DNA of 64,000 nt from Neoalteromonas flava. Lineage in GTDB: Bacteria > Pseudomonadota > Gammaproteobacteria > Enterobacterales > Alteromonadaceae. A program made the translations under genes and the position numbers. Positions 7,180 to 16,646 of this stretch are shown one piece after another. The stretch spans positions 310,001 to 374,000 of the forward strand of contig NZ_PEAX01000002.1 in NCBI RefSeq assembly GCF_002807685.1. Reading direction: 5' to 3'. The stretch's first letter is position 1. The number at the start of each line of letters is the position of its first letter. The notes beneath the pieces were generated by a model that did not search any database, was not told where the DNA came from, and worked only from the letters and a program-made list of their open reading frames with translations.

Positions 7180-8601
7180 TTAACGTTTCTTTGCCTTTGG
7201 ATTCGGCATGTCGGTAATGCTTCCTTCAAAGATTTCTGAGGCTAAACCGATAGACTCATTCAATGTTGGGTGTGCATGGATAGTTAAAGCAACATCTTCA
7301 GCGTCAGCGCCCATTTCAATCGCTAAACCAATTTCGCCTAACATTTCACCTGCATTGGTGCCCACAATAGCGCCACCGATAACTCGCCCTGATTCTTTCT
7401 CAAAAATCATTTTGGTAAGTCCATCTGTTGCTGCAGAAGCAATTGCCCGACCAGATGCTGCCCATGGGAATGATGCCGTTTCGTAATTGATACCTTGCTC
7501 TTTAGCTTCTTTTTCAGTTAAACCAACCCAAGCAACTTCTGGCTCAGTGTACGCCACTGAAGGAATACAACGTGGGTCAAAGAAGTGTTTCTTACCTGCA
7601 ATAACTTCTGCCGCCACATGCCCTTCGTGTACCGCCTTATGCGCTAACATTGGCTGGCCCACAACGTCGCCGATAGCGTGGATGTGCGCAACGTTGGTGC
7701 GCATTTGCTTATCGACATTGATAAACCCGCGATCATCAACATTAACACCGGCTTTATCCGCGTCGATCAGTTTACCATTTGGCTTGCGTCCGACCGCAAC
7801 CAATACTTTGTCATAACGAACCGGCTCTTTAGGCGCTTGTTTACCTTCAAAAGTTACGTATAAACCATCGTCTTTCGCTTCAACTGCAGTAACTTTGGTT
7901 TCCAGCATGAGGTTAAACTTGTTTTTCAAGGTTTTGGTGTAAACCTTAACAATGTCTTTGTCTGCTGCTGGGATCAGTTGGTCCAGGAATTCAACCACAT
8001 CAATCTGTGTACCAAGAGCATTATAGACAGTACCCATCTCAAGACCGATGATACCGCCACCTAATACCAACATTTTTTCTGGAATGTCGGCCATTTCTAA
8101 GGCACCAGTAGAGTCAATGACTCGAGGGTCATCCGCGGGAATAAATGGCAAAGATACTGGCTCTGAACCGGCTGCGATGATGGCATGTTCAAATGTGATG
8201 GTGGTTTTACCATCATTGCCTTCGACCTCGAGGGTGTTCGCACCGGTAAACTTACCGTAACCTTGCACATGTTTGACTTTGCGCATTTTAGACATGCCAG
8301 CTAAGCCTTTTGTCAGCTGGTTAACTACGCTGTCTTTCCAGGCGCGAATTTTATCAAGGTCAAATTGAGGTTCGCCAAATGTCACACCGTGTGCAGATAG
8401 GTGTTTTGCTTCCTGAATTACCTTAGCCACATGCAAAAGCGCTTTGGAAGGAATACAACCAACATTCAAACAGACACCACCTAGGGTTTCGCGGGCATCT
8501 ACCACGACCGCATCCATACCTAAGTCTGCAGCACGGAACGCTGCGGAGTAACCACCAGGGCCTGCACCTAACACGACTACCTGAGTTTTTATTTCGCTCA
8601 T
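7180..8601 (-). CDS. lpdA: Dihydrolipoyl dehydrogenase (E3)
   Basis: E3 reoxidises dihydrolipoamide on the pyruvate (and 2-oxoglutarate) dehydrogenase complexes and passes electrons to NAD through FAD. The 473-residue protein has the N-terminal FAD fold VVLGAGPGGYSAAFRAADLG, the redox disulfide in GGVCLNVGCIPSKALLH, a second Rossmann motif LGGGIIGLEMG, the GDVVGQPMLAHKA FAD segment and the C-terminal HAHPTLNES catalytic His-Glu. It is the last gene of the pdhR-aceE-aceF-lpdA operon, separated from aceF by 132 bases that contain a hairpin; a separate lpdA promoter there is possible, as known in E. coli. Confidence 0.97.
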   Translation of the reverse strand: MSEIKTQVVVLGAGPGGYSAAFRAADLGMDAVVVDARETLGGVCLNVGCIPSKALLHVAKVIQEAKHLSAHGVTFGEPQFDLDKIRAWKDSVVNQLTKGLAGMSKMRKVKHVQGYGKFTGANTLEVEGNDGKTTITFEHAIIAAGSEPVSLPFIPADDPRVIDSTGALEMADIPEKMLVLGGGIIGLEMGTVYNALGTQIDVVEFLDQLIPAADKDIVKVYTKTLKNKFNLMLETKVTAVEAKDDGLYVTFEGKQAPKEPVRYDKVLVAVGRKPNGKLIDADKAGVNVDDRGFINVDKQMRTNVAHIHAIGDVVGQPMLAHKAVHEGHVAAEVIAGKKHFFDPRCIPSVAYTEPEVAWVGLTEKEAKEQGINYETASFPWAASGRAIASAATDGLTKMIFEKESGRVIGGAIVGTNAGEMLGEIGLAIEMGADAEDVALTIHAHPTLNESIGLASEIFEGSITDMPNPKAKKR

Positions 8602-8652
8602 TACGACCTCAAATTTAATTCAAATCAGAATGCCAACATACGTGACATAAGT

Positions 8653-8679
8653 ATGCGCAGATTCTAATGTTCTGCGCAT
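8653..8679. repeat. Inverted repeat (hairpin) between aceF and lpdA
   Basis: ATGCGCAGA (8653-8661) and TCTGCGCAT (8671-8679) are perfect 9-bp arms around a nine-base loop. No T-run follows on the minus strand, so it is not a standard terminator. It may stabilise or help process the aceEF message, or set the lpdA level. Confidence 0.7.
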
Positions 8680-8733
8680 CCGAGTGCAAAAATATTAGGT
8701 AAATTGTTGAACAAAATACCCATTTTTCCAGTT

Positions 8734-10734
8734 TTACAGCAGAATTTGGCGTAAATCGCCCAATACACTACTCAAGTGCACAGCAAACCGCGCTGCGACA
8801 GCACCGTCAATAACCCGATGGTCGTAGGATAGTGATAATGGCAACATCAAGCGCGGCTCAAACTCTTTGCCATTCCACTTCGGTTTCATTTCACTTTTTG
8901 ATACCCCTAATATGGCGACATCCGGCGCATTTACAATAGGAGTAAATGCAGTACCACCAATTCCACCCAAGCTTGAGATAGTGAAACAGCTGCCCTGCAT
9001 GTCAGCAGCTTTTAATTTGCCGTCTCGCGCTTTAATGCTGATTTCAGTCAATTCTCTGGATAATTCCAGCACGCCTTTTTTATCAACATCTCTCACCACC
9101 GGCACTACCAATCCTCCCGGCGTATCCACTGCAATACCGATGTGGTAGTACTTTTTCTGGATCAACGATTCGCCAGACTCTGACAGTGAAGTATTGAACA
9201 CCGGATAGGCCTTCAACGCATCTGCGCACGCCTTCATCATAAACACTAGCGGCGTAATCTTAACCCCAAGCTTGCGCTTTTCTGCCAGCGCATTTTGTTC
9301 TTTACGGAACACTTCCAAGTCAGTGATATCAGCTTCTTCAAACTGGGTCACGTGTGGAATGGTAACCCAGTTGCGGTGCAGGTTCGGACCAGAAATTTTC
9401 TGTATACGCGTCAATGGAATTTCTTCCACTTCACCGAACTTACTAAAGTCTACTTTGGGCGGTGCCAGTACTTGTAAGCCTCCGCCACCCGCTGATACGT
9501 TAGCGCCTGGCGTCAGCTTCGGTCTGGATAGTTCATATTTAACGTACGACTGGACATCTTCTTTCAAAATCCGGTTCTTCGAACCTGTACCATTCACTTG
9601 CGTGAGGTCAACACCAAACTCCCGCGCCAGACGACGCACCGATGGTGATGCATGTACCTTGCCTGACTTCTGCTTTTCACCCGCAGACGGATGATGCGGT
9701 ACCGGCGGTGGTTTTGGTGCAGCGCTACTGGTTTCGCTGGATTCTGCTTTTGGCTGCTCAGCTTGACGCTCTTGGGCTTTGTTCGGCTCGGCTGGTGCTG
9801 ACTCAGCGCTAGCGCCGGCAACCTCGAGCAATAACACCAAACTGCCCTTAGACACTTTGTCTCCGACGCTTACTTTCAAGGTTTTTACCGTACCTGCTTG
9901 CGGTGCGGGTACATCCATCGTCGCTTTATCAGTCTCAAGTGTAATAAGGCCATCCTCTTCAGCGACGCTATCACCTTCTTTAACTAGTACTTCGATAACA
10001 TCCACGTCGCTGGCATCGCCAATATCCGGAACGCTAACTTCTACAACACTTGGTCCGGCAGCAGATTCACTCTGCGCTGGAGTTGACGCAGCGTCATCGG
10101 AGGTTCTCTCCTGCGACTGCGCAGGGCTGCTCGTTGAGCTTGAACTTGCAGCTTTGTTATCCTTTCCACTCATTTCTAGAATGACAGAGCCTTGTGAAAC
10201 TTTATCACCGACACTGACCTTAAGTGCAGTGATAACGCCAGCTTGCGGAGCAGGTACATCCATGGTCGCTTTGTCAGTCTCGAGTGTGATCAAGCCATCT
10301 TCTTCGGCAACCTCATCACCCTCTTTGACTAAAATTTCAATGATTTCAACATCACTAGCGTCACCAATATCTGGGACGGTTACCGTCACTGACTCGTTAT
10401 TGTCGTTTGCTGGAGCAGCACTGCTCTCCTGTGTGGTTTCTGGCTCAGCCTCTGCTGCCTGAGCAGCTTCAGAATCATCATCTTGCGATTCACTGCCTGC
10501 GCTGACCTCAAGCTCGGCTAACAAATCGCCTTGCTTGATTTTGTCACCGACTTTTACTTTTAATGATTTCAGTGTGCCTGCAAATGGCGCTGGTATGTCC
10601 ATGCTGGCCTTGTCACTTTCGACAGTTACCAGTGAACCATCCGCTTCAATGCTATCGCCCTCAGCCGCACAAAGCTCAATGACTTCAACTTCATCATCAC
10701 CGATATCGGGTACTAATACTTCTTTAATCGACAT
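8734..10734 (-). CDS. aceF: Pyruvate dehydrogenase E2, dihydrolipoyllysine acetyltransferase
   Basis: E2 forms the core of the pyruvate dehydrogenase complex and moves the acetyl group from lipoamide to CoA. The 666-residue protein has three lipoyl domains, each with a DKA(S/T)MD(I/V)PAP lipoylation site (near residues 42, 158 and 266), joined by long Ala/Ser/Glu/Gln linkers. A peripheral subunit-binding domain ([14 protein letters not shown]) follows at about residue 360, then the C-terminal catalytic domain ending with the DHRVIDG motif carrying the active-site histidine. Three lipoyl domains match the E. coli pattern. The gap to aceE is 20 bases. Confidence 0.97.
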   Translation of the reverse strand: MSIKEVLVPDIGDDEVEVIELCAAEGDSIEADGSLVTVESDKASMDIPAPFAGTLKSLKVKVGDKIKQGDLLAELEVSAGSESQDDDSEAAQAAEAEPETTQESSAAPANDNNESVTVTVPDIGDASDVEIIEILVKEGDEVAEEDGLITLETDKATMDVPAPQAGVITALKVSVGDKVSQGSVILEMSGKDNKAASSSSTSSPAQSQERTSDDAASTPAQSESAAGPSVVEVSVPDIGDASDVDVIEVLVKEGDSVAEEDGLITLETDKATMDVPAPQAGTVKTLKVSVGDKVSKGSLVLLLEVAGASAESAPAEPNKAQERQAEQPKAESSETSSAAPKPPPVPHHPSAGEKQKSGKVHASPSVRRLAREFGVDLTQVNGTGSKNRILKEDVQSYVKYELSRPKLTPGANVSAGGGGLQVLAPPKVDFSKFGEVEEIPLTRIQKISGPNLHRNWVTIPHVTQFEEADITDLEVFRKEQNALAEKRKLGVKITPLVFMMKACADALKAYPVFNTSLSESGESLIQKKYYHIGIAVDTPGGLVVPVVRDVDKKGVLELSRELTEISIKARDGKLKAADMQGSCFTISSLGGIGGTAFTPIVNAPDVAILGVSKSEMKPKWNGKEFEPRLMLPLSLSYDHRVIDGAVAARFAVHLSSVLGDLRQILL

Positions 10735-10754
10735 ACTTTACTCTCCCTATCGGT

Positions 10755-13427
10755 TTAGGCGTAAAACGGGTTAGGTTTGTCTGCGTCGATACCGAGCGCA
10801 TCTGCAGCCTTAGCTAACGCCTTCGCATCTAATGAGCCGCCCTTATGCAACTCATATAGCGCTGCATAGGCGATATGTGCGCTATCCACCTCAAAATGCC
10901 GACGTAAATTGGCGCGACTATCCGAACGCCCAAAGCCATCAGTACCGAGTACCTTGTAGGTGCCTGGTACAAAAGCTCGAACTTGATCTGCATAGTTCTT
11001 GATGTAATCCGTTGCCGCAATAGTTGGCCCTGCGAAGCCCTCTTCCAACACTTCAGTGATGTACGGCTTTTGCGCTTTGGCATCCGGCTTCAACATATTG
11101 TGGCGCTCGACATCATTGCCGTTGCGTGCCAACTCGTTAAACGAGGTTACACTGTAGACTTGGCAAGCAACGCCATAATCGTCGTGTAAGATTTTTGCCG
11201 CTTCCTGCACTTGCAACAAGATGGTGCCCGAGCCGAGCAGGTTCACTTGTTTCTTAGCATTTGCATTGCCTAAGCGCTCAAGCGGATAAATCCCTTTGAT
11301 AATGCCCTCTTCACAACCTTTTGGCATCTCAGGCTGAACGTAGTTTTCGTTCATTACAGTCAGGTAATAGAACACGTTTTCCTGATTCTCTAGCATCCGA
11401 CGGATCCCGTCTTGCACAATTACTGCGACTTCATAACCGAATGTGGGGTCGTAACTGATACAGTTTGGAATTAAACCAGCCTGAATATGGCTATGACCAT
11501 CCTGATGCTGCAGACCTTCACCATTCAATGTGGTGCGCCCTGCAGTACCACCAACCAAGAAACCTCGGGTTTGTGAGTCACCCGCCGCCCAGGCCATATC
11601 ACCCACGCGTTGGAAACCAAACATTGAGTAATAGATGTACACCGGCAACATCGGCAGATCGTTCAATGAGTATGAAGTACCTGCGGCGACAAAGGATGAC
11701 ATGGCACCCAATTCATTAATGCCTTCTTGCAGTACTTGCCCTTTTTTATCTTCACGGTAGTAAGCAACCTGATCCTTATCTTGTGGGATGTATTTCTGCC
11801 CAGAGTTGCTGTAAATACCCACTTGACGGAACAAACCTTCCATCCCGAAAGTCCGTGCCTCATCAGGAATGATTGGTACCACACGCGGCCCTATTTGCTT
11901 ATCTTTAAGCATAACGGTCAACACGCGCACAAACGCCATCGTGGTTGAAATCTCGCGGTCGCCTGAGCCTTTGATTATAGCTTCAAAAGCTTTCAACGGC
12001 GGAGCTGGCAACTCCTCTGAACTATTGACGCGACGCACCGGCATGTAACCGTTTAATGCTTCACGCTTTTCGCGCAGATATTTCATCTCTGGGCTATCTT
12101 CGTCAAACTTGTAGTAATTCAAATTAGCGCAGTCATCGTCTGACAATGGGATATTGAAGCGGTCGCGGTATTTCTTAACCGACTCGGTATCCATTTTCTT
12201 AACGTTATGGGCAATGTTTTTGCCTTCACCGGCTTCACCCAAACCGTACCCTTTAACTGTCTTGGCTAAGATCACTTGTGGACGACCTTCAGTCTCGGTT
12301 GCTCGTTTATAAGCAGCGTAAACTTTTACTGGATCATGACCACCGCGGTTTAAGCGCCAAATGTCTTCATCAGACATATTAGCAACCATGTCTTTAAGCT
12401 CAGGATACTTACCGAAGAAATTGTCACGCGTGTACGCACCACCTTTGGCTTTGTAATTTTGGTATTCACCATCAACTGTTTCGTTCATCACGTCGAGTAA
12501 CTTACCTGACGTATCGCGCGCCAATAACGGATCCCAATAGCGCCCCCATATGACCTTGATCACTTCCCAGCCAGCACCCCGGAAAGTACCTTCGAGTTCC
12601 TGAATGATCTTGCCATTACCGCGTACAGGACCATCCAATCGCTGCAAGTTACAGTTGATAACAAAGGTCAGGTTGTCGAGATTTTCCCGTGATGCCAAAC
12701 CGATAGCGCCCAAGCTTTCCGGCTCATCGACCTCACCATCACCCATAAAACACCACACGCGTTGGTTAGAACAATCTTTCAATCCACGATTGGTTAGGTA
12801 TTTAAGGAAGCGAGCTAAGTAAATCGCTTGCATTGGACCTAGTCCCATCGAAACCGTTGGGAATTGCCAAAAGTCAGGCATCAGTTTGGGGTGAGGATAT
12901 GAAGACACGCCCTTACCATCTACTTCCTGACGGAACATATCGAGTTGGTCGGCACTTAACCGGCCTTCAATAAACGCACGTGAATAAATGCCGGGGGATA
13001 CGTGACCTTGAACAAACAAAAAATCGCCGCCATTATCATCCGTTGGAGCGCGGAAGAAGTGATTAAAACCTACGTCATACAACATTGCTGAAGACGCAAA
13101 GCTAGAGATGTGACCACCCAATTCAAGGTCTTTCTTCGAGCCACGCAATACCATCATCAACGCATTCCAGCGGATCGCATTACGGATCTTAGTTTCGATG
13201 GTTTGATCGCCTGGCATCGTCGGCTCTTGCCCGGCCGGGATACTATTGATGTAGGCAGTAGTAGCATCATACGGTAAATGAGCCCCGTTGCGACGCGCTT
13301 TTTCGATCAAAGACTCGAGTAAAAAGTGGGCACGTTCAACACCTTCATTTTCCAGAACCGATTCTAACGAATCGATCCATTCCTGTGTTTCTTGAGGGTC
13401 TTGGTCGTGCTGCATCATTTCTGACAT
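10755..13427 (-). CDS. aceE: Pyruvate dehydrogenase E1, homodimeric type
   Basis: E1 decarboxylates pyruvate with thiamine diphosphate and reductively acetylates the lipoyl domains of AceF. The 890-residue length is standard for the homodimeric gammaproteobacterial enzyme. The thiamine-Mg site reads GDGEVDEPESLGAI and continues to FVINCNLQRLDGP around residues 230-265. The C-terminal half contains FGMEGLFRQVGIYS and the E1-typical HQDGHSHIQAG loop. It follows pdhR on the same strand after 85 bases and opens with an acidic, flexible N-terminus of the type used to contact E2. Confidence 0.97.
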   Translation of the reverse strand: MSEMMQHDQDPQETQEWIDSLESVLENEGVERAHFLLESLIEKARRNGAHLPYDATTAYINSIPAGQEPTMPGDQTIETKIRNAIRWNALMMVLRGSKKDLELGGHISSFASSAMLYDVGFNHFFRAPTDDNGGDFLFVQGHVSPGIYSRAFIEGRLSADQLDMFRQEVDGKGVSSYPHPKLMPDFWQFPTVSMGLGPMQAIYLARFLKYLTNRGLKDCSNQRVWCFMGDGEVDEPESLGAIGLASRENLDNLTFVINCNLQRLDGPVRGNGKIIQELEGTFRGAGWEVIKVIWGRYWDPLLARDTSGKLLDVMNETVDGEYQNYKAKGGAYTRDNFFGKYPELKDMVANMSDEDIWRLNRGGHDPVKVYAAYKRATETEGRPQVILAKTVKGYGLGEAGEGKNIAHNVKKMDTESVKKYRDRFNIPLSDDDCANLNYYKFDEDSPEMKYLREKREALNGYMPVRRVNSSEELPAPPLKAFEAIIKGSGDREISTTMAFVRVLTVMLKDKQIGPRVVPIIPDEARTFGMEGLFRQVGIYSNSGQKYIPQDKDQVAYYREDKKGQVLQEGINELGAMSSFVAAGTSYSLNDLPMLPVYIYYSMFGFQRVGDMAWAAGDSQTRGFLVGGTAGRTTLNGEGLQHQDGHSHIQAGLIPNCISYDPTFGYEVAVIVQDGIRRMLENQENVFYYLTVMNENYVQPEMPKGCEEGIIKGIYPLERLGNANAKKQVNLLGSGTILLQVQEAAKILHDDYGVACQVYSVTSFNELARNGNDVERHNMLKPDAKAQKPYITEVLEEGFAGPTIAATDYIKNYADQVRAFVPGTYKVLGTDGFGRSDSRANLRRHFEVDSAHIAYAALYELHKGGSLDAKALAKAADALGIDADKPNPFYA

Positions 13428-13512
13428 GGTGCGGTCCTATCGTTGACTAACTGTATTATTCATTTTGGATAAGCCTAGCGCATTCAATCGTTTTTTGCGG
13501 CCAAATGTGAGG

Positions 13513-14259
13513 CTAATCCGTCTCTATTCTTCTAAGCGCTCGCTGCATGCGCAGATCACGCTGATTAATTTTTAACAATGTGGCTTCAATAAAGGCCAAG
13601 TGTGCATTGCTGGCAGTACGCGCAAGCCCAGGGTCGCGCTGGATGATTGCCGTCACAATTTTCTCGCGTTGTGCACGGATCTCTGCCGCTACGTTTGGCT
13701 GCTGTGCCAACATATCCAAGTTCCGTCGGATATTTTCTATCAACATAGATTGCATGGTACGCATGACATGCACTAACACCATATTGTGAGACGCTCGCGC
13801 CATCGTTAAATAAAACTCTCCTAACGCTTTCGCCTGACCACTTGTGTCAGTATCACTGGATTGATTAACTCCGAGCAACGCACGTTCAAGCGCTGCATCA
13901 TCCTCTTTTTGCCCGCGCAAAGCAGCATAGTAGGCTGCCATACCTTCAAGCGCATGACGAAACTCCAACAAATCAAACTGAGTTTCCGGGCGCTCTGCCA
14001 CCAATGCCAACAATGGATCTGTCATTGCTGAGTTGAGCTTGCGATTAACAAAAGTGCCGCCACCTTGGCGTCGGGTTACCAAGCCTTTGGCTTGTAGGTT
14101 TTGTATAGCCTCACGCAAGGAAGGGCGCGAAACCTCAAATTGGACTGCAAGTTCGCGCTCAGAAGGTAACTGCTCACCCGCCAACCAAGAGCCATCTAAA
14201 ATCATGCTCTCGAGCTGTTCAGTGATTACGTCTGAGATTTTTTGTCGCGCCTGCAACAT
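13513..14259 (-). CDS. pdhR: Pyruvate-responsive repressor PdhR (GntR/FadR family)
   Basis: PdhR represses the pdh operon until pyruvate binds. The N-terminal winged helix has LPSERELAVQFEVSRPSLRE (about residues 30-49) and the wing RRQGGGTFV; the C-terminal all-helical FCD domain (about residues 80-235) is the effector-binding part. The 248-residue length is normal. The ATG at 14259 has GGTAGGGG just upstream. A palindrome with TGGT-N3-ACCA lies 52 bases before the start, so the operon is probably autoregulated as in E. coli. Confidence 0.93.
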   Translation of the reverse strand: MLQARQKISDVITEQLESMILDGSWLAGEQLPSERELAVQFEVSRPSLREAIQNLQAKGLVTRRQGGGTFVNRKLNSAMTDPLLALVAERPETQFDLLEFRHALEGMAAYYAALRGQKEDDAALERALLGVNQSSDTDTSGQAKALGEFYLTMARASHNMVLVHVMRTMQSMLIENIRRNLDMLAQQPNVAAEIRAQREKIVTAIIQRDPGLARTASNAHLAFIEATLLKINQRDLRMQRALRRIETD

Positions 14260-14310
14260 TGCCCCTACCTTTGTGACTTGCGATTGTTAAAATTTAAACA
14301 AATACCAAGC

Positions 14311-14327
14311 AAATGGTAATACCATTT
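14311..14327 (-). promoter_or_regulatory. PdhR operator
   Basis: AAATGGTAATACCATTT is a perfect palindrome with the TGGT-N3-ACCA core of known PdhR boxes. It lies between a TATAAT -10 element and the pdhR start, a place where a bound repressor would block transcription of the whole operon. Confidence 0.8.
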
Positions 14328-14360
14328 AACCTATTAATCGGTAAGTTTAGGGCACTCACC

Positions 14361-14366
14361 ATTATA
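14361..14366 (-). promoter_or_regulatory. -10 element of the pdh operon promoter
   Basis: The minus strand reads TATAAT, a perfect -10. No good -35 is visible at the usual distance. The start of transcription would be about 25 bases before the PdhR box. Confidence 0.5.
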
Positions 14367-14595
14367 GGTAAATGTTTTTTCTGCAAATAACCGAGGGGTA
14401 GCTTGGATCATAAGCTATACATCAAAGAAAACAGGGTATACAAAGTGATCCGACCTGATCCAACAGATCTCTGTCAGAAAGACAATAGGCAGGTATCCGG
14501 GATTAACTCGGCCTAAATTGCAAAGCAAACGCTAAAAAAATGTCAATCCACGTTCACATTTATAATCGCGCGATGTGAGTTTGGCGGTAGCGGCA
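14367..14595. other. Remainder of the pdhR-ampE intergenic gap
   Basis: The gap between pdhR and ampE is 336 bases. Apart from the operator and -10 box, I find no gene. TTCACAT (14553-14559) and ATGTGAG (14573-14579) form an imperfect stem just after the ampE stop, but no T-run follows, so it is at best a weak terminator. Confidence 0.4.
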
Positions 14596-15489
14596 CTAAA
14601 GCCATCCAGCTAGGGTTAAAACAGACACGACCATCACCATCAACAACATGTTGCGTTTCGCTAATTTAACCAATACTTTTGGCTCTTCGCAGCAGCTGTA
14701 TATGTCTGCACCTTCTGCAATAGGAACCGCTTCGGTATCTTCAGCGGCTTTGGAAACTTGGCATAGTAAGGTTTTGGCTGAGACTGAAAAATCCAGCAGT
14801 AACCCCGCCCAGACCGAAAACGCGCGTGCAAAATGTCCAACCAGCAGAAATCCCAAGGAAGCAATACGCACTGGCAACCAATCAATCCAATACTGAAAGG
14901 TCCCAGCGGCTTTCATCCAATCACTCGCCGCCTCCACTTGAGTATTATCTTTAGTATGTGCTTGTTCTTGTGTTTGAATGAATTGTATTAGCGATGCAAA
15001 AGACACATAAAATACCGCTCCGGCTGCGCCAAAGAATGTAAAGAAAACTAAAACAGCGGCGTAGTGAGTGTAATTGAGCCATACCAACTGCTGCCCAAAG
15101 GTATCACTGGCACCATTTTCATTTGGGCTGTGCCCCAATTTTTGGGCATATAATTCGCAAGCCACAAGGTCGCCACGATTAGAAGCTTGTAAAAACCCCC
15201 GATAAGCAGCGCGCAAATGCGGGCAGCCAAAACACAGCAGTAAAATCACGGTGTTTGCGAGCAAGCTCAACAAGCTCGAATCCAACACATCCATTAACAA
15301 AGCTGTCGCTAAGGCTGGCACAAACCCAATAACGAAAATTTTCCAGACCTCAGCTGACGGAGTTAGCCACCCCTGCTGTCGCACCCAAGCGAAATAACGC
15401 TGTAAGTGATACTGTGCTCGCCATCCTTCGGTTTGTGCAGTCACACGTTCAATCACGAGCGCCAGCAATAAACTAATTAATGTCATCAT
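14596..15489 (-). CDS. ampE: AmpE-family inner-membrane protein
   Basis: AmpE is a membrane protein of unclear biochemistry encoded with AmpD, historically linked to beta-lactamase induction signalling. The 297 residues include the family N-terminus LISLLLALVIERVT, then hydrophobic segments near residues 55-70, 75-90, 140-165, 205-225 and at the C-terminal end. The start overlaps the ampD stop (TAATG), so the pair is coupled. The partner is named from ampD and from the N-terminal motif; overall the family is weakly conserved. Confidence 0.85.
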   Translation of the reverse strand: MMTLISLLLALVIERVTAQTEGWRAQYHLQRYFAWVRQQGWLTPSAEVWKIFVIGFVPALATALLMDVLDSSLLSLLANTVILLLCFGCPHLRAAYRGFLQASNRGDLVACELYAQKLGHSPNENGASDTFGQQLVWLNYTHYAAVLVFFTFFGAAGAVFYVSFASLIQFIQTQEQAHTKDNTQVEAASDWMKAAGTFQYWIDWLPVRIASLGFLLVGHFARAFSVWAGLLLDFSVSAKTLLCQVSKAAEDTEAVPIAEGADIYSCCEEPKVLVKLAKRNMLLMVMVVSVLTLAGWL

Positions 15490-16034
15490 TAACGTCCTAG
15501 TGTGCGTCTAAAGTAAGCCCAATCAAAGGCTGTTCCGGGGTCGGTTTTTCGCCCAGGAGCGATATCATTGTGCCCAACAATACGCCCAAGCGTTATTAAA
15601 GGATAGTGTTGCCTAAGCACACCTGTTACCTGCACTAGCTGCCCGTATTGTGCCTCGGTATAAGGAATATCATCAGTCCCCTCAAGCTCAATGCCAATAG
15701 AAAAATCATTACAACGTTCGCGCCCTTGAAAACTCGAAATTCCTGCATGCCACGCGCGTTTGTTAAATGGCACAAATTGGATTAACTTGCCGCAGCGGCG
15801 AATGAATAGATGTGCAGAGACTTTTAAGTGAGCGATTTCAGCAAAAAAAGGATCACGTTCGGCCTGTAAGTGGCCGGTAAACAAGTCAACAACATCATTG
15901 CTACCGAATTGTCCAGGAGGAAGTGAAATGTTATGCACAACCAGTAACGAGACCTCCTCGGCGGGCCTTTCGTCGGCAAAAGGTGAAAGAGTATGCTCGC
16001 AGTCGATTAACCAACCGTCAGCAATTTTCATCAA
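15489..16034 (-). CDS. ampD: 1,6-anhydro-N-acetylmuramyl-L-alanine amidase
   Basis: AmpD is a cytoplasmic zinc amidase that removes the peptide from 1,6-anhydromuropeptides during cell-wall recycling. The 181-residue amidase_2 domain keeps the zinc ligands: His in LLVVHNIS (near residue 34), and His plus Asp in VGHNDIAPGRKTDPG (near residues 154-164). AWHAGIS and the IGIELEG strand are also typical. There is no signal peptide, as expected for the cytoplasmic enzyme. It is divergent from the aspartic protease gene, with about 50 bases between the starts. Confidence 0.95.
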   Translation of the reverse strand: MMKIADGWLIDCEHTLSPFADERPAEEVSLLVVHNISLPPGQFGSNDVVDLFTGHLQAERDPFFAEIAHLKVSAHLFIRRCGKLIQFVPFNKRAWHAGISSFQGRERCNDFSIGIELEGTDDIPYTEAQYGQLVQVTGVLRQHYPLITLGRIVGHNDIAPGRKTDPGTAFDWAYFRRTLGR

Positions 16035-16087
16035 TTTTGTCTCAATTCCCGTATAGTGTAATAAAGCATGACGTTATTAAGGTAAAG

Positions 16088-16606
16088 ATGCAACAACAAG
16101 AGCCGACTGCAGATGGGGTAACTAAGTGGATGGTGCTACTGGCATGGATAGCCGGCTTAGCACTCGTTACTTATGTATTTGCCGATTTACTCGAAGAACA
16201 GTTCAATCCCAACCAATCGCCTACTTCGCAGCGCAATGGTAGCCAAGTCGAGGTGCGCTTGGAACAAAACAGAGCGGGCCATTATGTGGCAAGCGGTACC
16301 ATCAATAACCAACCCGTAGTATTTCTGCTCGACACCGGTGCAACAGATGTCTCCATCCCTGCACATCTAGCTTCTGAATTGGGCCTGACCCCAGAGCGTA
16401 AAGCCTATGCCCAAACAGCAAACGGCATCGTCATGATAGCGGAAACCACTATCCGCTCAATAACCCTTGGCGATATACAGTTAACCGATGTGGCGGCAAA
16501 TCTAAATCCCGGTATGCAAAGCGATAAAATACTGTTGGGTATGAGTTTCTTGCGCCAGATAGAATTCACGCAAAAAGGTAACGAATTAGTGCTGCGTACT
16601 CTATAA
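16088..16606 (+). CDS. Membrane-anchored retropepsin-like aspartic protease
   Basis: This is a clan AA single-domain aspartic protease of the TIGR02281 type. I start it at the ATG at 16088 (AAGG seven bases upstream); the longer frame runs back into ampD and is not conserved-looking. The 172-residue product has one N-terminal membrane segment (about residues 14-33), a short spacer and then the protease fold with catalytic FLLDTGATDVSIP at about residues 80-92 and the flap-like QTANG. Such proteins must dimerise to be active. The substrate is unknown; the domain should face the periplasm. It precedes nadC by 40 bases. Confidence 0.85.
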   Translation: MQQQEPTADGVTKWMVLLAWIAGLALVTYVFADLLEEQFNPNQSPTSQRNGSQVEVRLEQNRAGHYVASGTINNQPVVFLLDTGATDVSIPAHLASELGLTPERKAYAQTANGIVMIAETTIRSITLGDIQLTDVAANLNPGMQSDKILLGMSFLRQIEFTQKGNELVLRTL

Positions 16607-16646
16607 TCGCGCCAGATTTTATTTTTAACGAGAGTACCCAGCCAGC

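Noticed and set aside
9779-10462. Long plus-strand open frame inside aceF
   Set aside because: Ser/Thr/Ala-rich shadow of the repeated lipoyl domains and linkers on the opposite strand.
14553-14579. TCACAT...ATGTGA as a CRP site
   Set aside because: The half-sites are in the reverse order (CRP needs TGTGA-N6-TCACA) and the spacing is wrong; at most a weak stem.
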